A stretch of 64,000 nucleotides of DNA, from the NCBI GenBank assembly GCA_020847375.1, contig JADLCB010000003.1, positions 310,001 to 374,000 of the forward strand. The letters run 5' to 3'. The DNA comes from Phycisphaerales bacterium (GTDB lineage Bacteria > Planctomycetota > Phycisphaerae > Tepidisphaerales > Tepidisphaeraceae). This document shows, in pieces, positions 44,501 to 52,819 of the stretch. Position numbers and translations under genes: made by a program. A model generated the notes under the pieces. That model had not been told where the DNA came from, did no database searches, and was given only the letters and a program-made list of their open reading frames with translations. The number at the start of each line of letters is the position of its first letter. Positions within the stretch are counted from its first letter, which is position 1.

Positions 44501-46697
44501 CAGCGCGGCCCAGGATATGGCCAATGATGTGGTGCGGGCGGCCATTTTCCTATTGCTTCTGTGTGTGCCGTTTTCGTTCTGCATGGAACGGTTGCTCGTC
44601 GGTTCGCCCAATATCTACCGCCAACTGGCAGGTGCAGCCGCCATCTTCGCCGTGATGACGGGCATGCTGTGGACATTCCATCCGGCGTTTCGCATTTCCA
44701 CCAGCCCGCTCATCATCATCCTGGCGTTTGTCATTATTCTGATGTCGTCGATGGTGATTTACGTCGTGTATGGCCGCTTTGACACGGAACTGAAGAAAAT
44801 TCGTTCCGGTCGGGGATCAGCCGCTTCGACCAATTTCGCCCGTGCCAGTGTGCTGATGAGCGCTGTGACCATGGGCATTGCCAATATGCGCCGGCGCAAG
44901 TTCCGCACGGCCCTGACCTCGATCACGATCGTACTGATCACGTTTGCGGTGCTGGCCTTCACGTCCAGCAGTCGCTTTCTGGACACCACCACGCTGCCCA
45001 CCGGCGAGCCATCATCACATCCCGGGCTGATGATGCGCCAGCGCGGTTTCCGGCCCATGCCGCAGATCGTGGTGGATTATCTAGCCACCATGCTGGGCGA
45101 CCGGCAGATCGTGCAGCGCTGGTGGAATATCAACGCCGCCAATCCCAAGGAGCAGATTCATATCGTCCACGTACCAACCGGGCCGGATGGATCGGCACTG
45201 CCCGGAGCCAAACCCAAAGTGTTTCCCGCCCTGGCGGTGCTGGGTTTGTCGCCGGGCGAGTCCCGCTTGTCGCCGGAAATTGCCAATATCATCGGCCCGG
45301 AACAATTCAACCGTCTGGAAAATGGTGAGACGAATATCATCTATCTCAGCAAGGTCATTGCTGAACAACTTGGAATTGCTTCGACCGGTCAAAAAGTCCT
45401 GGTGGGGGGAATCGGGTTGGAAGTGGCGGGCATTTTTGATGCGGCATCGTTTGATCAGCGGGTGATCACGCTGAGCGGCGAATCGCTGGCGCCGTTGAAG
45501 TACAGCAGCGGGGCGCTGGATGGTGGTGGGCGTGGGCTGGCGGATACCAGCGGTGATGCACTGAGTCTTGGCGCCGACAGCAGCGCTTCGGAGCTGGCGG
45601 TGGCGTATGACCATTTGTCAGCGACGCAGTTTGTGATTGTTCCAGCAGCCATTTCCCGCCAGCTCCCCAATGCGTCGCTGCGCAGCGTGGCGCTGCGTTT
45701 GAACGATGAACAGCAGGTCAAACGCTGGGCGAACGAGCTAAGCAAGCGGTTTGCGGTGGCGCTGTTTGCCGGTTATGACGATGGCGTCAAGATGGTGGCT
45801 GCGGGAAATCTGATGAGTGTTTCCGGCGCTGGCCAGGTGGCGATTCCGCTGGCGATTGCGGGGTTGATTATTTTCAACACCATGATGGGATCAATCGCCG
45901 AGCGCCGGCGTGAAATCCATGTTTATACCTCGCTGGGGTTGGCACCGGTTCATGTCGGTGCGTTGTTTGTGGCCGAAGCGTTAACCTACGGATTGATCGG
46001 TACGGTGTTTGGTTATGTGGGGGGGCAGTTGGTGGGGCATTTTTTGAGTTACATGGACTGGATGGGTGGGGCAACGCTTAACTACTCGGGAACCAGCGCG
46101 ATGTTGACGATCGGGCTGGTGCTGGTGATTGTTTTGCTGTCGGCGCTGGTGCCGGCGCGCCTGGCCAGCAAAATCGCAGCCCCCAGCATTGAACGGAGTT
46201 GGCGCGTGCCCTTGCCCCAGGCGGATCAGATCAGCGCGATATTGCCATTTACGATCAACAAGACTGCGGCCGATGGTGCGCTGGCGTATCTGGCGGAGTT
46301 TTTTGAAGCCCACCAGGAAGGGGCGATCGGCAAATTTTCCGCCGACAAGGTCGAGGCGTTCAAATCAACCGACGACCACGGCCAGCCCAGCCACGGACTT
46401 AAAACAACAATCTGGTTGACGCCTTTCGATCTGGGTGTGCGCCAGAATCTGCTGCTGAGCATTCATCCGGGCGAGTACAAGGATATTTATGAAGTGCAGG
46501 TCAAGTTGCAGCGCCTCAGTGGTAATGACGGAAGCTGGTATCGCATGAACCGCACGTTCCTGACGGAATTGCGCAAACAGTTCCTGCAATGGCGCAGCCT
46601 CTCGCCGCAGCGGATGTTGCAGTATGTTCAACAAAGTAAACGGTTGTTTACCAAACAGGCGCCTCGTCATGGCGGCCGGCCCGGGCGTGGTTCGTAA
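41517..46697 (+). CDS. M28-peptidase-like ectodomain fused to FtsX/MacB-type permease, 1726 aa
   Basis: Order of parts: signal/anchor helix (about 15-37), PA-like and M28-like region (45-350), coiled coil (360-500), beta-rich ectodomain (500-1000), three membrane helices (1008-1085), then an FtsX/MacB module with a helix at about 1131, a periplasmic domain and three helices (1441-1545), and a cytoplasmic tail. The permease half carries RRREIHVYTSLGLAP, typical of FtsX-like permeases. In the M28 half the metal-binding HxD and EE positions read AGYESSS (about 282) and FFGGADS (about 325), so it is probably not an active peptidase. It heads the cluster containing a PqqD-like protein, a second permease and an ATPase. 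Confidence 0.72.
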   Translation: MNPSGSVSHERLPGVLSTVTLSVMALLMLLIGSTVSAQSSSGNTRSGRSEREQTRQKLDEQFLRDYQAIVAPATRTVGSPGYEQTAAYLQEQIQALPNVELKVHDFDVMVPVSSGPSTLTLADDTVQPVYPFWPAHIRLNATPGQGVSGKLVYIGQGRFDQINPAQLKGQIAVVEATAGRMWTQAAYFGAQALVVLGSPQVTNEQLRDHELSVPVAIPRFYLPDGPLANQLRRGEIGGVATLRGSLNWQLRKAHNFYALIKGTTRRPTGWQGSQNPGVLMFSAGYESSSLVPDLAKGASQAVQTAAALNLLRDFSAHPTERPVMVFFGGADSINMLATRNMFMALSDVPKTWRTEMSAADGLNASMQSLQSDLQRLQSFANDLGAINPERDRHVIDRIIKLIETDMALEQDELFHLRISQGSQLSQSQQQRRTLLEQRQIDLSRLKFAFQSESHRLSEDTADQAEAQQAHDYVQRTIARLQEQNQFYLDRQQVLRTRIELFQWLADRLGMDGDPDDRSNDKRLIECVVGLDLSDRGVRLGPLSFGMYQRASNITSLQNYRDWFEQVQRDQSANRWFEPISALVDFSPLSGVRAPSSWLCASMPIGTELCRAWATPGFSLVTLDDLRLRRDTPLDTPDNLDLNAIVPQLNAVRVLMRRAWEDVRFKGPVENKWLRNGFVGQVVSAAPGRPVPDLPRPGFLVTYYYSQFTEWKIPRPNKLPYTMGVRKSEVIPCDAEGRYRFEGLSKLQFDMRKLAIQVYRVEPDSGAITAASDLGRQSADITLYADVIPNITPRRSLVFNCREFSLVGLYDPRFLQDLGEVIPLDARRNAEPQRFNALLSDQIMAGFFEPDSAIYLLFRYGRIGNRMVLLNMEDWSSSKNRVASREVKNLARGFTIDELKRMDPLSLITSEDFYRVDAVRLANYRDAGVSSQLLDDLHEQAGQQIQNARQVYPINRGMSLARGVNLEQFLGMWRPFSADYLVEQSNASWATEARVYSAAQDMANDVVRAAIFLLLLCVPFSFCMERLLVGSPNIYRQLAGAAAIFAVMTGMLWTFHPAFRISTSPLIIILAFVIILMSSMVIYVVYGRFDTELKKIRSGRGSAASTNFARASVLMSAVTMGIANMRRRKFRTALTSITIVLITFAVLAFTSSSRFLDTTTLPTGEPSSHPGLMMRQRGFRPMPQIVVDYLATMLGDRQIVQRWWNINAANPKEQIHIVHVPTGPDGSALPGAKPKVFPALAVLGLSPGESRLSPEIANIIGPEQFNRLENGETNIIYLSKVIAEQLGIASTGQKVLVGGIGLEVAGIFDAASFDQRVITLSGESLAPLKYSSGALDGGGRGLADTSGDALSLGADSSASELAVAYDHLSATQFVIVPAAISRQLPNASLRSVALRLNDEQQVKRWANELSKRFAVALFAGYDDGVKMVAAGNLMSVSGAGQVAIPLAIAGLIIFNTMMGSIAERRREIHVYTSLGLAPVHVGALFVAEALTYGLIGTVFGYVGGQLVGHFLSYMDWMGGATLNYSGTSAMLTIGLVLVIVLLSALVPARLASKIAAPSIERSWRVPLPQADQISAILPFTINKTAADGALAYLAEFFEAHQEGAIGKFSADKVEAFKSTDDHGQPSHGLKTTIWLTPFDLGVRQNLLLSIHPGEYKDIYEVQVKLQRLSGNDGSWYRMNRTFLTELRKQFLQWRSLSPQRMLQYVQQSKRLFTKQAPRHGGRPGRGS

Positions 46698-46765
46698 TTG
46701 CATCATCGTGCCATCGTTTAATTTTGTCGCCGCGGGAGTTTCTGACGATCAAATAAAGACGTTCG

Positions 46766-48775
46766 ATGAAGGAAGACAAGGAGCTACAACAATTCCGCGA
46801 CCTGATGCGAACCCCCGATCATTGGGAGGATGGTTTTGGCATTAAGGCGATGCTGGGCGCGGTGTTTGTCGGGCTGATCATGACACCAGCCAGCATGTAT
46901 ATGCAACTGGTGGTCGGGCAGGATGTGGGGACGGCAGCGCAGTGGGTTACGATTATTTTGTTTATCGAGGTGGCGCGGCGATCGTTTACGCAGTTATCGC
47001 GGCCGGAAATTTATGTGCTGTACTACATGGCCGGCGCCAGCATCGTGTATGTCGGTCAGGGGGGGCTGCTTTGGCAGCAGTTCATGGTGCAAAGCGAGAC
47101 GTTCCGGCAGTTTGGCATTGCCGACAAGATACCGAGCTGGGTTGCGCCCAGCGATCCGCAGATTCTGGGGCAGCGCAGTTTTTTCAACAGCGCCTGGTTG
47201 ACGCCGATCGGCCTGATGGCCATTGGCATGTTTCTGCAGCGACTGGATCACTTTGGTCTGGGATATGTGATGTACCGGATCACCAGCGATGTGGAACGTC
47301 TGCCGTTTCCGATGGCGCCGGTGGGAGCAATGGGTGTGACCGCTCTGGCGGACGCTTCGGGTGGGCAGGAGACATGGCGCTGGCGGGTGTTCAGTTTCGG
47401 GGCGATGCTGGGGATGGTTTTTACCGTGGTCTATGCAGCGCTGCCAGCCGTCAGCGGCGCATTTTTGCCCGAACCAATCAGCATCTTCCCGATTCCATTC
47501 AAAGACCTGACCGGCAATACCGAAACATTCCTGCCCGCCATGCCGGTGATGATCAGTTTTGATCTGGGGCTGCTGATCAGCGGAATGGTGCTGCCGTTCT
47601 GGGCGATGGTGGGATCGGTTGTCGGGTTGACGGTCTGCGTCATTGCCAACCCGGTGCTTTATCACTACGGGTTTTTGCATAACTGGCGGCCAGGCGTGGG
47701 CGCCATTCGCACGCTGAATTCCAATGTGCTGGATTTTTATTTCTCGTTCGGGCTGGGGTTGACTGCTGCTATTGCGATCATCGGGTTCTGGCATGTTTTT
47801 GGTGGGCTGTTGAAAAAAAAGCGGGATATCGATGAGGCCGGCATTGCCGGCGCCGTGAGCTGGAAAAATCTGTTCAAACCACCGGCCGGGCGCGGCGATA
47901 TTTCCATCTGGATCGGACTGGGGATTTATGTTTTTTCCACTTTGTCAACCATTGTCATGGCGTATCTGCTGCTGGATAATGCGCATCGCAACGGCCTGGG
48001 CAGCCCGATCACCTGGTCGTTGATTGGGATTTTCGCGTTCTACGGATTTATTTACACACCGATCATCAGCTATGTTTCAGCCCGCATGGAGGGCATTGTC
48101 GGGATGAGTGTGCAGATACCGTTCGTGCGCGAAGCGACTTTTATTCTGGCTGGCTATCAGGGCGCCGCCATCTGGTTCGCCCCTTTCCCGGCGCAGAACT
48201 ACGGGGCGCAAACGCTTTATTTTCGCCAGACCGAGCTGACGGGCACGAAAATATCGTCGATGCTCAAGGCTGAGGCATTCATCTTTCCGATTGTCTTGAT
48301 CGCAACATTGATCTTCAGCCAGTTTATCTGGAGCATTGCCCCGGTTCCCAGCAGCGCCTTTCCCTATGCGGATCAATTCTGGGAGCTTAACGCCTTTCGT
48401 CAGGGATTGATTTACAGCTCGACCCTGCCCGGTGGAGAAGGCGGGCCATTTTTTCAGGCGTGGCAACCGATGCTGTTTTTTGTCGGGCTTTCCATTGCGC
48501 TGTTTTGTTACGCGGGTCTGAGCGCGCTGGGACTACCAGTGCTGCTGGTCTATGGGGTGATTCGCGGGCTGGATCAATCAACACCGCACGTCATCCTGCC
48601 GCAGTTTATCGGGGCGTTGTTTGGCCGGTTCTATTTTTCCAAGCGATATGGCGACCGCTGGCCGCAATATCGCGTGGTTTTTTTCGCCGGTTACACCTGT
48701 GGTGTTGGTTTGGTCATGATGTTGTCGCTGGGCCTGGTGTTTATGAGCAAAAGTGTTTTCCAGAGCACGTTTTAA
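46766..48775 (+). CDS. OPT-family oligopeptide transporter
   Basis: A 669-residue, roughly 14-16 helix membrane protein of the OPT/YSL superfamily, which imports oligopeptides or metal chelates using proton symport. Conserved segments include VFVGLIMTPASMYMQLVVG near the N-terminus, RLPFPMAPVGAMG around 180, and GIVGMSVQIPFVREATF around 450. It lies 69 bases after the giant permease fusion and overlaps nothing, so the two could be one transcription unit. The substrate is unknown; position in the cluster suggests a peptide. Confidence 0.85.
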   Translation: MKEDKELQQFRDLMRTPDHWEDGFGIKAMLGAVFVGLIMTPASMYMQLVVGQDVGTAAQWVTIILFIEVARRSFTQLSRPEIYVLYYMAGASIVYVGQGGLLWQQFMVQSETFRQFGIADKIPSWVAPSDPQILGQRSFFNSAWLTPIGLMAIGMFLQRLDHFGLGYVMYRITSDVERLPFPMAPVGAMGVTALADASGGQETWRWRVFSFGAMLGMVFTVVYAALPAVSGAFLPEPISIFPIPFKDLTGNTETFLPAMPVMISFDLGLLISGMVLPFWAMVGSVVGLTVCVIANPVLYHYGFLHNWRPGVGAIRTLNSNVLDFYFSFGLGLTAAIAIIGFWHVFGGLLKKKRDIDEAGIAGAVSWKNLFKPPAGRGDISIWIGLGIYVFSTLSTIVMAYLLLDNAHRNGLGSPITWSLIGIFAFYGFIYTPIISYVSARMEGIVGMSVQIPFVREATFILAGYQGAAIWFAPFPAQNYGAQTLYFRQTELTGTKISSMLKAEAFIFPIVLIATLIFSQFIWSIAPVPSSAFPYADQFWELNAFRQGLIYSSTLPGGEGGPFFQAWQPMLFFVGLSIALFCYAGLSALGLPVLLVYGVIRGLDQSTPHVILPQFIGALFGRFYFSKRYGDRWPQYRVVFFAGYTCGVGLVMMLSLGLVFMSKSVFQSTF

Positions 48776-48776
48776 G

Positions 48777-49730
48777 ATGCAAAGCGCGGGTGTTAAAAAA
48801 AATCAACCAATGTCGGCTGGTGCGCCGGTGGGGCCTGCTCAAGCTGCGGGCAATCGCCAGGTGCTCTGCTGGCAGGGATGGCGCATCGTTGTGCCGCGGT
48901 TGTGGAATCCGGTTAAGCTGGAAGGGGATTTTAATTCCGGCTATGCCCTGCTGGTGGATATGCAGCGGCCACGGCTGGCCTTGCGCTGGAGCAGCAGCAC
49001 GCGGATGAAAAAAGATCCGCAGGCGTGGATCCATCGATTGATGCGTGATGAAGTGGGGCAGTTGGCGGCGGCGGAGGCCACAGCGCATCCGATGTCGTCA
49101 TCGTGGTCAGTGTCGCAATTGTACGTCGAGCCTGAACCGCCGGGTCGGGATGTGTGGTTTGGTTGCAGCAGCGTTTCTGGCCGCGTGTTGCAGGTGGTAC
49201 ATCACGCGTATCGGCGCGAGCATGTGCTTGCCCAGGTGCTTTTGCCATCGTTGGTTGATGAAAGTCAGTGCGATGGGCGGCCATGGTCGGTGTTGGATTT
49301 GAGCTGCCGGGTTGATCGATCGATGCAATTGGTCAAACCGCTGTTGTACGCTGGCGATCTGGGTTTGAAGTTTGCCGGTCAACAGAAAAAACAGGTGATC
49401 ATCCGCCAGATTGCCCCTGCGTCGGTGGCGCTTAAACGCCTGTCGCTGGAACGATGGTTGCGGCGGCTGCAGGCCGATGAGCGCAAGCATTATCGTCCGG
49501 GCCAAAGCTGCGCACCCGTTGAGATGGAATTACCCAGCGGGCGCAAGTTGGAGGGTTGGCGGGCGGCATTGCCGCGTCGCCGCCGGTTTTTCTGGAAGAT
49601 GCGCCTGCCGCAGGAGATGCAGTCACTGGCGCTGCATGACCACCAGCGCGATCGATTGGTGTTGATCCAGGGTGGCGGGGTTGATCTGACAGCGCTGGCG
49701 CAAAGCGTTGGTTGGGCTGATGGTGATTGA
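48777..49730 (+). CDS. Unknown 317-residue protein in the OPT/PqqD cluster
   Basis: I do not recognise it. The ATG at 48777 directly follows the OPT stop (TAAG then ATG), so it is coupled; an upstream ATG at 48753 would overlap. The protein is soluble with no signal peptide, rich in Trp, Arg and Gln, and begins in a beta-like pattern (VLCWQGWRIVVPRLWNPVKLEG). It has a basic stretch ALPRRRRFFWKMRLP near 275. Its constant position between the OPT transporter and the PqqD-like gene suggests a shared process. Confidence 0.5.
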   Translation: MQSAGVKKNQPMSAGAPVGPAQAAGNRQVLCWQGWRIVVPRLWNPVKLEGDFNSGYALLVDMQRPRLALRWSSSTRMKKDPQAWIHRLMRDEVGQLAAAEATAHPMSSSWSVSQLYVEPEPPGRDVWFGCSSVSGRVLQVVHHAYRREHVLAQVLLPSLVDESQCDGRPWSVLDLSCRVDRSMQLVKPLLYAGDLGLKFAGQQKKQVIIRQIAPASVALKRLSLERWLRRLQADERKHYRPGQSCAPVEMELPSGRKLEGWRAALPRRRRFFWKMRLPQEMQSLALHDHQRDRLVLIQGGGVDLTALAQSVGWADGD

Positions 49731-49775
49731 TAGGGTGATTGATGGCGCGAATGAAAGTGGAAACAGGAGTTGGTT

Positions 49776-50144
49776 TTGTTTTTTGGCAGGCGTAAATCCC
49801 GTGTCACGCTGGAGCAGACACTGGCTGCCCGGCCCATGCACCTGGTCGAGGCGCAAGTGATGCCGCGCGAGGATGGCGGGATCAGTCTCAAGGTGGCCTT
49901 GAAACAGATGCGCTTTGGCTGGCTGCTGAAAATGCCCCAAGGTGCCAGCAAGACGTTTGAACTGGATGAGATGGGTCGGTTGGTCTGGGAAAATTGTAAT
50001 GGCAACACGAGTGTCCAGCAGATTATTCGCAAACTGGCGCAGCGTTACAAACTGAATCTGCGTGAGGCACAGGTGGCTACGATCAATTTTCTCAACATGC
50101 TGACGCGCAAAGGGTTGATCGGAATGGCGATACCCAAAAAATAA
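49776..50144 (+). CDS. PqqD-like (RiPP recognition element-type) protein
   Basis: A 122-residue protein whose central part (about 60-115: KTFELDEMGRLVWENCNGNTSVQQIIRKLAQRY) matches the PqqD fold, the winged-helix element that binds precursor-peptide leaders for modifying enzymes. A basic N-terminus precedes it. There is no ATG; TTG at 49776 has GGAG at 49766-49769, six bases away, so I chose it over TTG at 49770. No radical-SAM enzyme is next to it, which is unusual for PqqD in a RiPP locus. Confidence 0.75.
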   Translation: MFFGRRKSRVTLEQTLAARPMHLVEAQVMPREDGGISLKVALKQMRFGWLLKMPQGASKTFELDEMGRLVWENCNGNTSVQQIIRKLAQRYKLNLREAQVATINFLNMLTRKGLIGMAIPKK

Positions 50145-50218
50145 GATGAACTGTTTTATGAACCGCTGCGGGCGTAGGTTGGCGGGATTAACGTAATGTG
50201 TTTTATGATGGCAAGGCG

Positions 50219-51220
50219 ATGACCCAGGCAGTCAACCGATCCAAATCCGCCGCCGGCGTGCAACGCCAGCCAATGCTGCCGCTGTCCAAGGCGATGGAAA
50301 TTGCCTGGAAAAGTATTCGCCTGCGCCTCAGCCGCAGCCTGCTGGTAACCAGCGGGATTGTCCTGGCACTCGCGTTTTTAATGTCCATCCTGACCAGCGA
50401 TGCGATGATTAAAGGGATGCGTGGGTGGATTGAGCATCCGGGGATCAGCATCAGCAAGGAGCAGCAGCAGGTGCTGGCTGACAGCCTGCGGCGGCAGCGC
50501 ACGGCGGTGCAGGAGGCGGTGGCGGAATCACGCAAAAAAGCGCTCAAACCGCGTGAACGATGGAAGGCGGAAAACGATTTCGACAAATCCCTGATCGAGA
50601 TTCAGCAGGAGCTGGGCATCCCATTGCCGTTGACCGCGCCGGAGTTGGAATCCGCCATGTCGGCTGATGCTGATCTGGAGGGGATTTTTCGGAGTTGGCT
50701 GGAATCAGCGCGGCAGTTGAAAGCCATGCAGGCGGAGCGCACGGCCCCGCAGCGTCTGGCGGCGCTGATGGAAAAAAATGGCGTGCCGTCGGATCCCGTG
50801 CAGATTCAACAAAGTCGTATTCAGACGCGCTGGATGATCGGGTTGGCGCTGCTGGTGGCGTTTGTGGGGATTCTCAATGCGATGCTCATGAGTGTGACCG
50901 AGCGTTACCGTGAGATTGGCACGATGAAATGTCTGGGTGCGTTGGATGGATTTATCATCAAGCTGTTTTTGATCGAGAGTCTTTTTCAGGGTGTTGTTGG
51001 TACGGTGGTGGGCGTGGTGCTGGGGCTGCTGCTCAGTCTGGTCGCCACGTCGATCAGTTACGGCAGTTTCGCCTGGAAAAACATACCCTGGAGCGAAATT
51101 GTCAGTGCTGGCGGCGTTTGCCTGGTTGTGGGTGTATTGCTGACGGTTGGCGGGGCGCTGTATCCCTCGTGGCGGGCGGCGCGGATGCAGCCAATCGAGG
51201 CGATGCGCGCCGATGTTTGA
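50219..51220 (+). CDS. FtsX/MacB-like ABC permease
   Basis: A 333-residue protein with the FtsX layout: one helix near the N-terminus (SLLVTSGIVLALAFLMSIL), a long helical/coiled extracytoplasmic domain (about 65-205), then three helices and the ending WRAARMQPIEAMRADV typical of MacB/LolC-type permeases. The short motif RYREIGTMKCLGALDGFIIK contacts the ATPase. ATG at 50219 with AAGGCG before it is preferred over GTG at 50198. It is probably the partner of the ATPase at 51862. Confidence 0.85.
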   Translation: MTQAVNRSKSAAGVQRQPMLPLSKAMEIAWKSIRLRLSRSLLVTSGIVLALAFLMSILTSDAMIKGMRGWIEHPGISISKEQQQVLADSLRRQRTAVQEAVAESRKKALKPRERWKAENDFDKSLIEIQQELGIPLPLTAPELESAMSADADLEGIFRSWLESARQLKAMQAERTAPQRLAALMEKNGVPSDPVQIQQSRIQTRWMIGLALLVAFVGILNAMLMSVTERYREIGTMKCLGALDGFIIKLFLIESLFQGVVGTVVGVVLGLLLSLVATSISYGSFAWKNIPWSEIVSAGGVCLVVGVLLTVGGALYPSWRAARMQPIEAMRADV

Positions 51221-51333
51221 AAAATTATTATGCAGGCCTGTCTGAATGAGCAGGATGCGATTATGGTAGATGAGCCAACCCATGCACGATGGCATGGGCA
51301 ATGAGGATGCGAAAATCAATCGAAAGGAATCAG

Positions 51334-51822
51334 ATGTTTCAGCGCTCGCTGGTTTTAGTTCTTTTGGGTCTGGGTGCAGTTGGATGTCGGCCGCAGGGTG
51401 AGATCGTGCGTTATATGGCGCGCCCGCCGGCCTCAACGGTCAAGGCTCCGCAGGATGGAACCTATCTGCTGTATCCGGGCACCAATGATCCGCCGATCCT
51501 GGTGGAAGACCTGAAGGCGGGCGATCCGATCGGTTTTACCATCCAGCAGACGGCGGCGGGCAAGCGTCTGTTTGCGGTGGTCGGGCAGGATCAGAGCTTT
51601 AATCTTGAGCGCGGCGAACGCTACGCCTGGATGTTGCAGGGCAGGATGAATCCCAAGTCGCTGCCCGGGGCTGATGAAGCCGGTGGGCCTGACAAGCAGC
51701 GGTTGAACTCCGCCCAGCGCGCCTATGATGCAGCGGCGCAGCAGCTCAAATCGGCGCAGCAAAATTTTGAGGCGGCTCAGCGCCGGCTGGAAGAGGCACA
51801 AAAGCAGTCCGGCGGTCAATAG
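51334..51822 (+). CDS. Lipoprotein with coiled-coil tail
   Basis: A 162-residue lipoprotein: signal peptide MFQRSLVLVLLGLGAVGC with the lipobox (LGAVGC, cysteine 18) and no Asp at +2, so outer-membrane sorting is possible. Residues 20-100 form a small beta-rich domain (YLLYPGTNDPPILVEDLKAG). The Gln/Ala-rich end (AAAQQLKSAQQNFEAAQRRL) is a coiled coil. AAAGGA six bases before the ATG at 51334 supports this start. It lies between the permease and the ATPase genes, suggesting a periplasmic adaptor role. Confidence 0.65.
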   Translation: MFQRSLVLVLLGLGAVGCRPQGEIVRYMARPPASTVKAPQDGTYLLYPGTNDPPILVEDLKAGDPIGFTIQQTAAGKRLFAVVGQDQSFNLERGERYAWMLQGRMNPKSLPGADEAGGPDKQRLNSAQRAYDAAAQQLKSAQQNFEAAQRRLEEAQKQSGGQ

Positions 51823-51861
51823 TTGGCTGACCGGCGCCAGCCGGTGATAAGAAGGTCAGGC

Positions 51862-52653
51862 ATGGCGGCGACCACTGAACATGATCCGGATAATGCGGAA
51901 AGCGCGCTGAGCGAATACACCGTTCGCACCATCGATGTGAAGCGCAACTACAAGATGGGCGGAGAGATTATTCATGCCCTCAAGGGTGTGACCATCTCCG
52001 TCAATCGTGGCGAGTATATCTCGATCATGGGGCCGAGTGGTTCGGGTAAATCCACCCTGTTCAACATGATCGGCGGGCTGGACAAGCCCAGCGAAGGGAA
52101 GGTCTATATTGACGAGGTGGATATCGCGCAGCTCGACAGCTACGAGCTGGCGTGGATGCGTTGTCACAAAATCGGGTATATTTTTCAGACCTTCAATCTG
52201 ATGCCGGTACAGACGGCGCTGGAAAATGTGATGCTGCCGATGATTTTTGCGGGGATGAATACGGCCGAGGCGCAGGACAAGGCGGCGGAGATTCTCAAGC
52301 GGGTGGAGCTGGGCCATCGGTTGATGAACCGGCCGGCGGAAATGTCTGGTGGCCAGCAGCAGCGAGTGGCGATTGCCCGCGCCTTTGCCAATGATCCCTC
52401 CATCATCCTGGCCGACGAACCGACAGGAAATCTGGACCTGCATACCGGCCAGTTGATCATCGAGCTGTTGCACGACCTGAACAAGGAAAAGGGCGTCACC
52501 ATCATCACCGCGACGCACGACCATAAAATGCTGGCAATTTCCGACCGCATTATCTGGATTCGCGATGGCCGGGTTGACCGGATTCAAAACCGCGAAGATC
52601 TGAAGATCGAAGTCGGTACGATTCAGGGTGCCGGTGGCGAGCAGATGCACTGA
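51862..52653 (+). CDS. LolD/MacB-type ABC transporter ATP-binding protein
   Basis: A 263-residue ATPase. Walker A GPSGSGKST, Q-loop FQTFNLMP, signature MSGGQQQRVAIARA and Walker B ILADEPTGNLD are all present, as is the switch His in TATHDHKML. The family energises lipoprotein release or macrolide/peptide export through FtsX-fold permeases, consistent with the permeases at 41517 and 50219. ATG at 51862 (after AAGGTCAGG) is preferred over the TTG at 51823. A terminator follows the stop by about 55 bases. Confidence 0.92.
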   Translation: MAATTEHDPDNAESALSEYTVRTIDVKRNYKMGGEIIHALKGVTISVNRGEYISIMGPSGSGKSTLFNMIGGLDKPSEGKVYIDEVDIAQLDSYELAWMRCHKIGYIFQTFNLMPVQTALENVMLPMIFAGMNTAEAQDKAAEILKRVELGHRLMNRPAEMSGGQQQRVAIARAFANDPSIILADEPTGNLDLHTGQLIIELLHDLNKEKGVTIITATHDHKMLAISDRIIWIRDGRVDRIQNREDLKIEVGTIQGAGGEQMH

Positions 52654-52707
52654 ATCACCGCTGGCAATTGGTGCAGTCAGCCATCGAAATATATTGTTGC
52701 AAAACAA

Positions 52708-52737
52708 GCCAGGCCCGCAACGAATTGCAGGCCTGGC
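52708..52737 (+). terminator. Terminator shared by the ABC cluster and pnp
   Basis: GCCAGGCC (52708-52715) pairs with GGCCTGGC (52730-52737) across a 14-base loop, followed by GTTTTGTT on the plus strand and T-rich sequence on the minus strand. It sits between converging genes and probably acts for both. Confidence 0.7.
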
Positions 52738-52819
52738 GTTTTGTTATGAATTAAGTTGCCGCCGTCGCCGCAGATGATCGAATCGATCAACCCGCTGGGA
52801 CGGCAGGCCACGGGTAATC

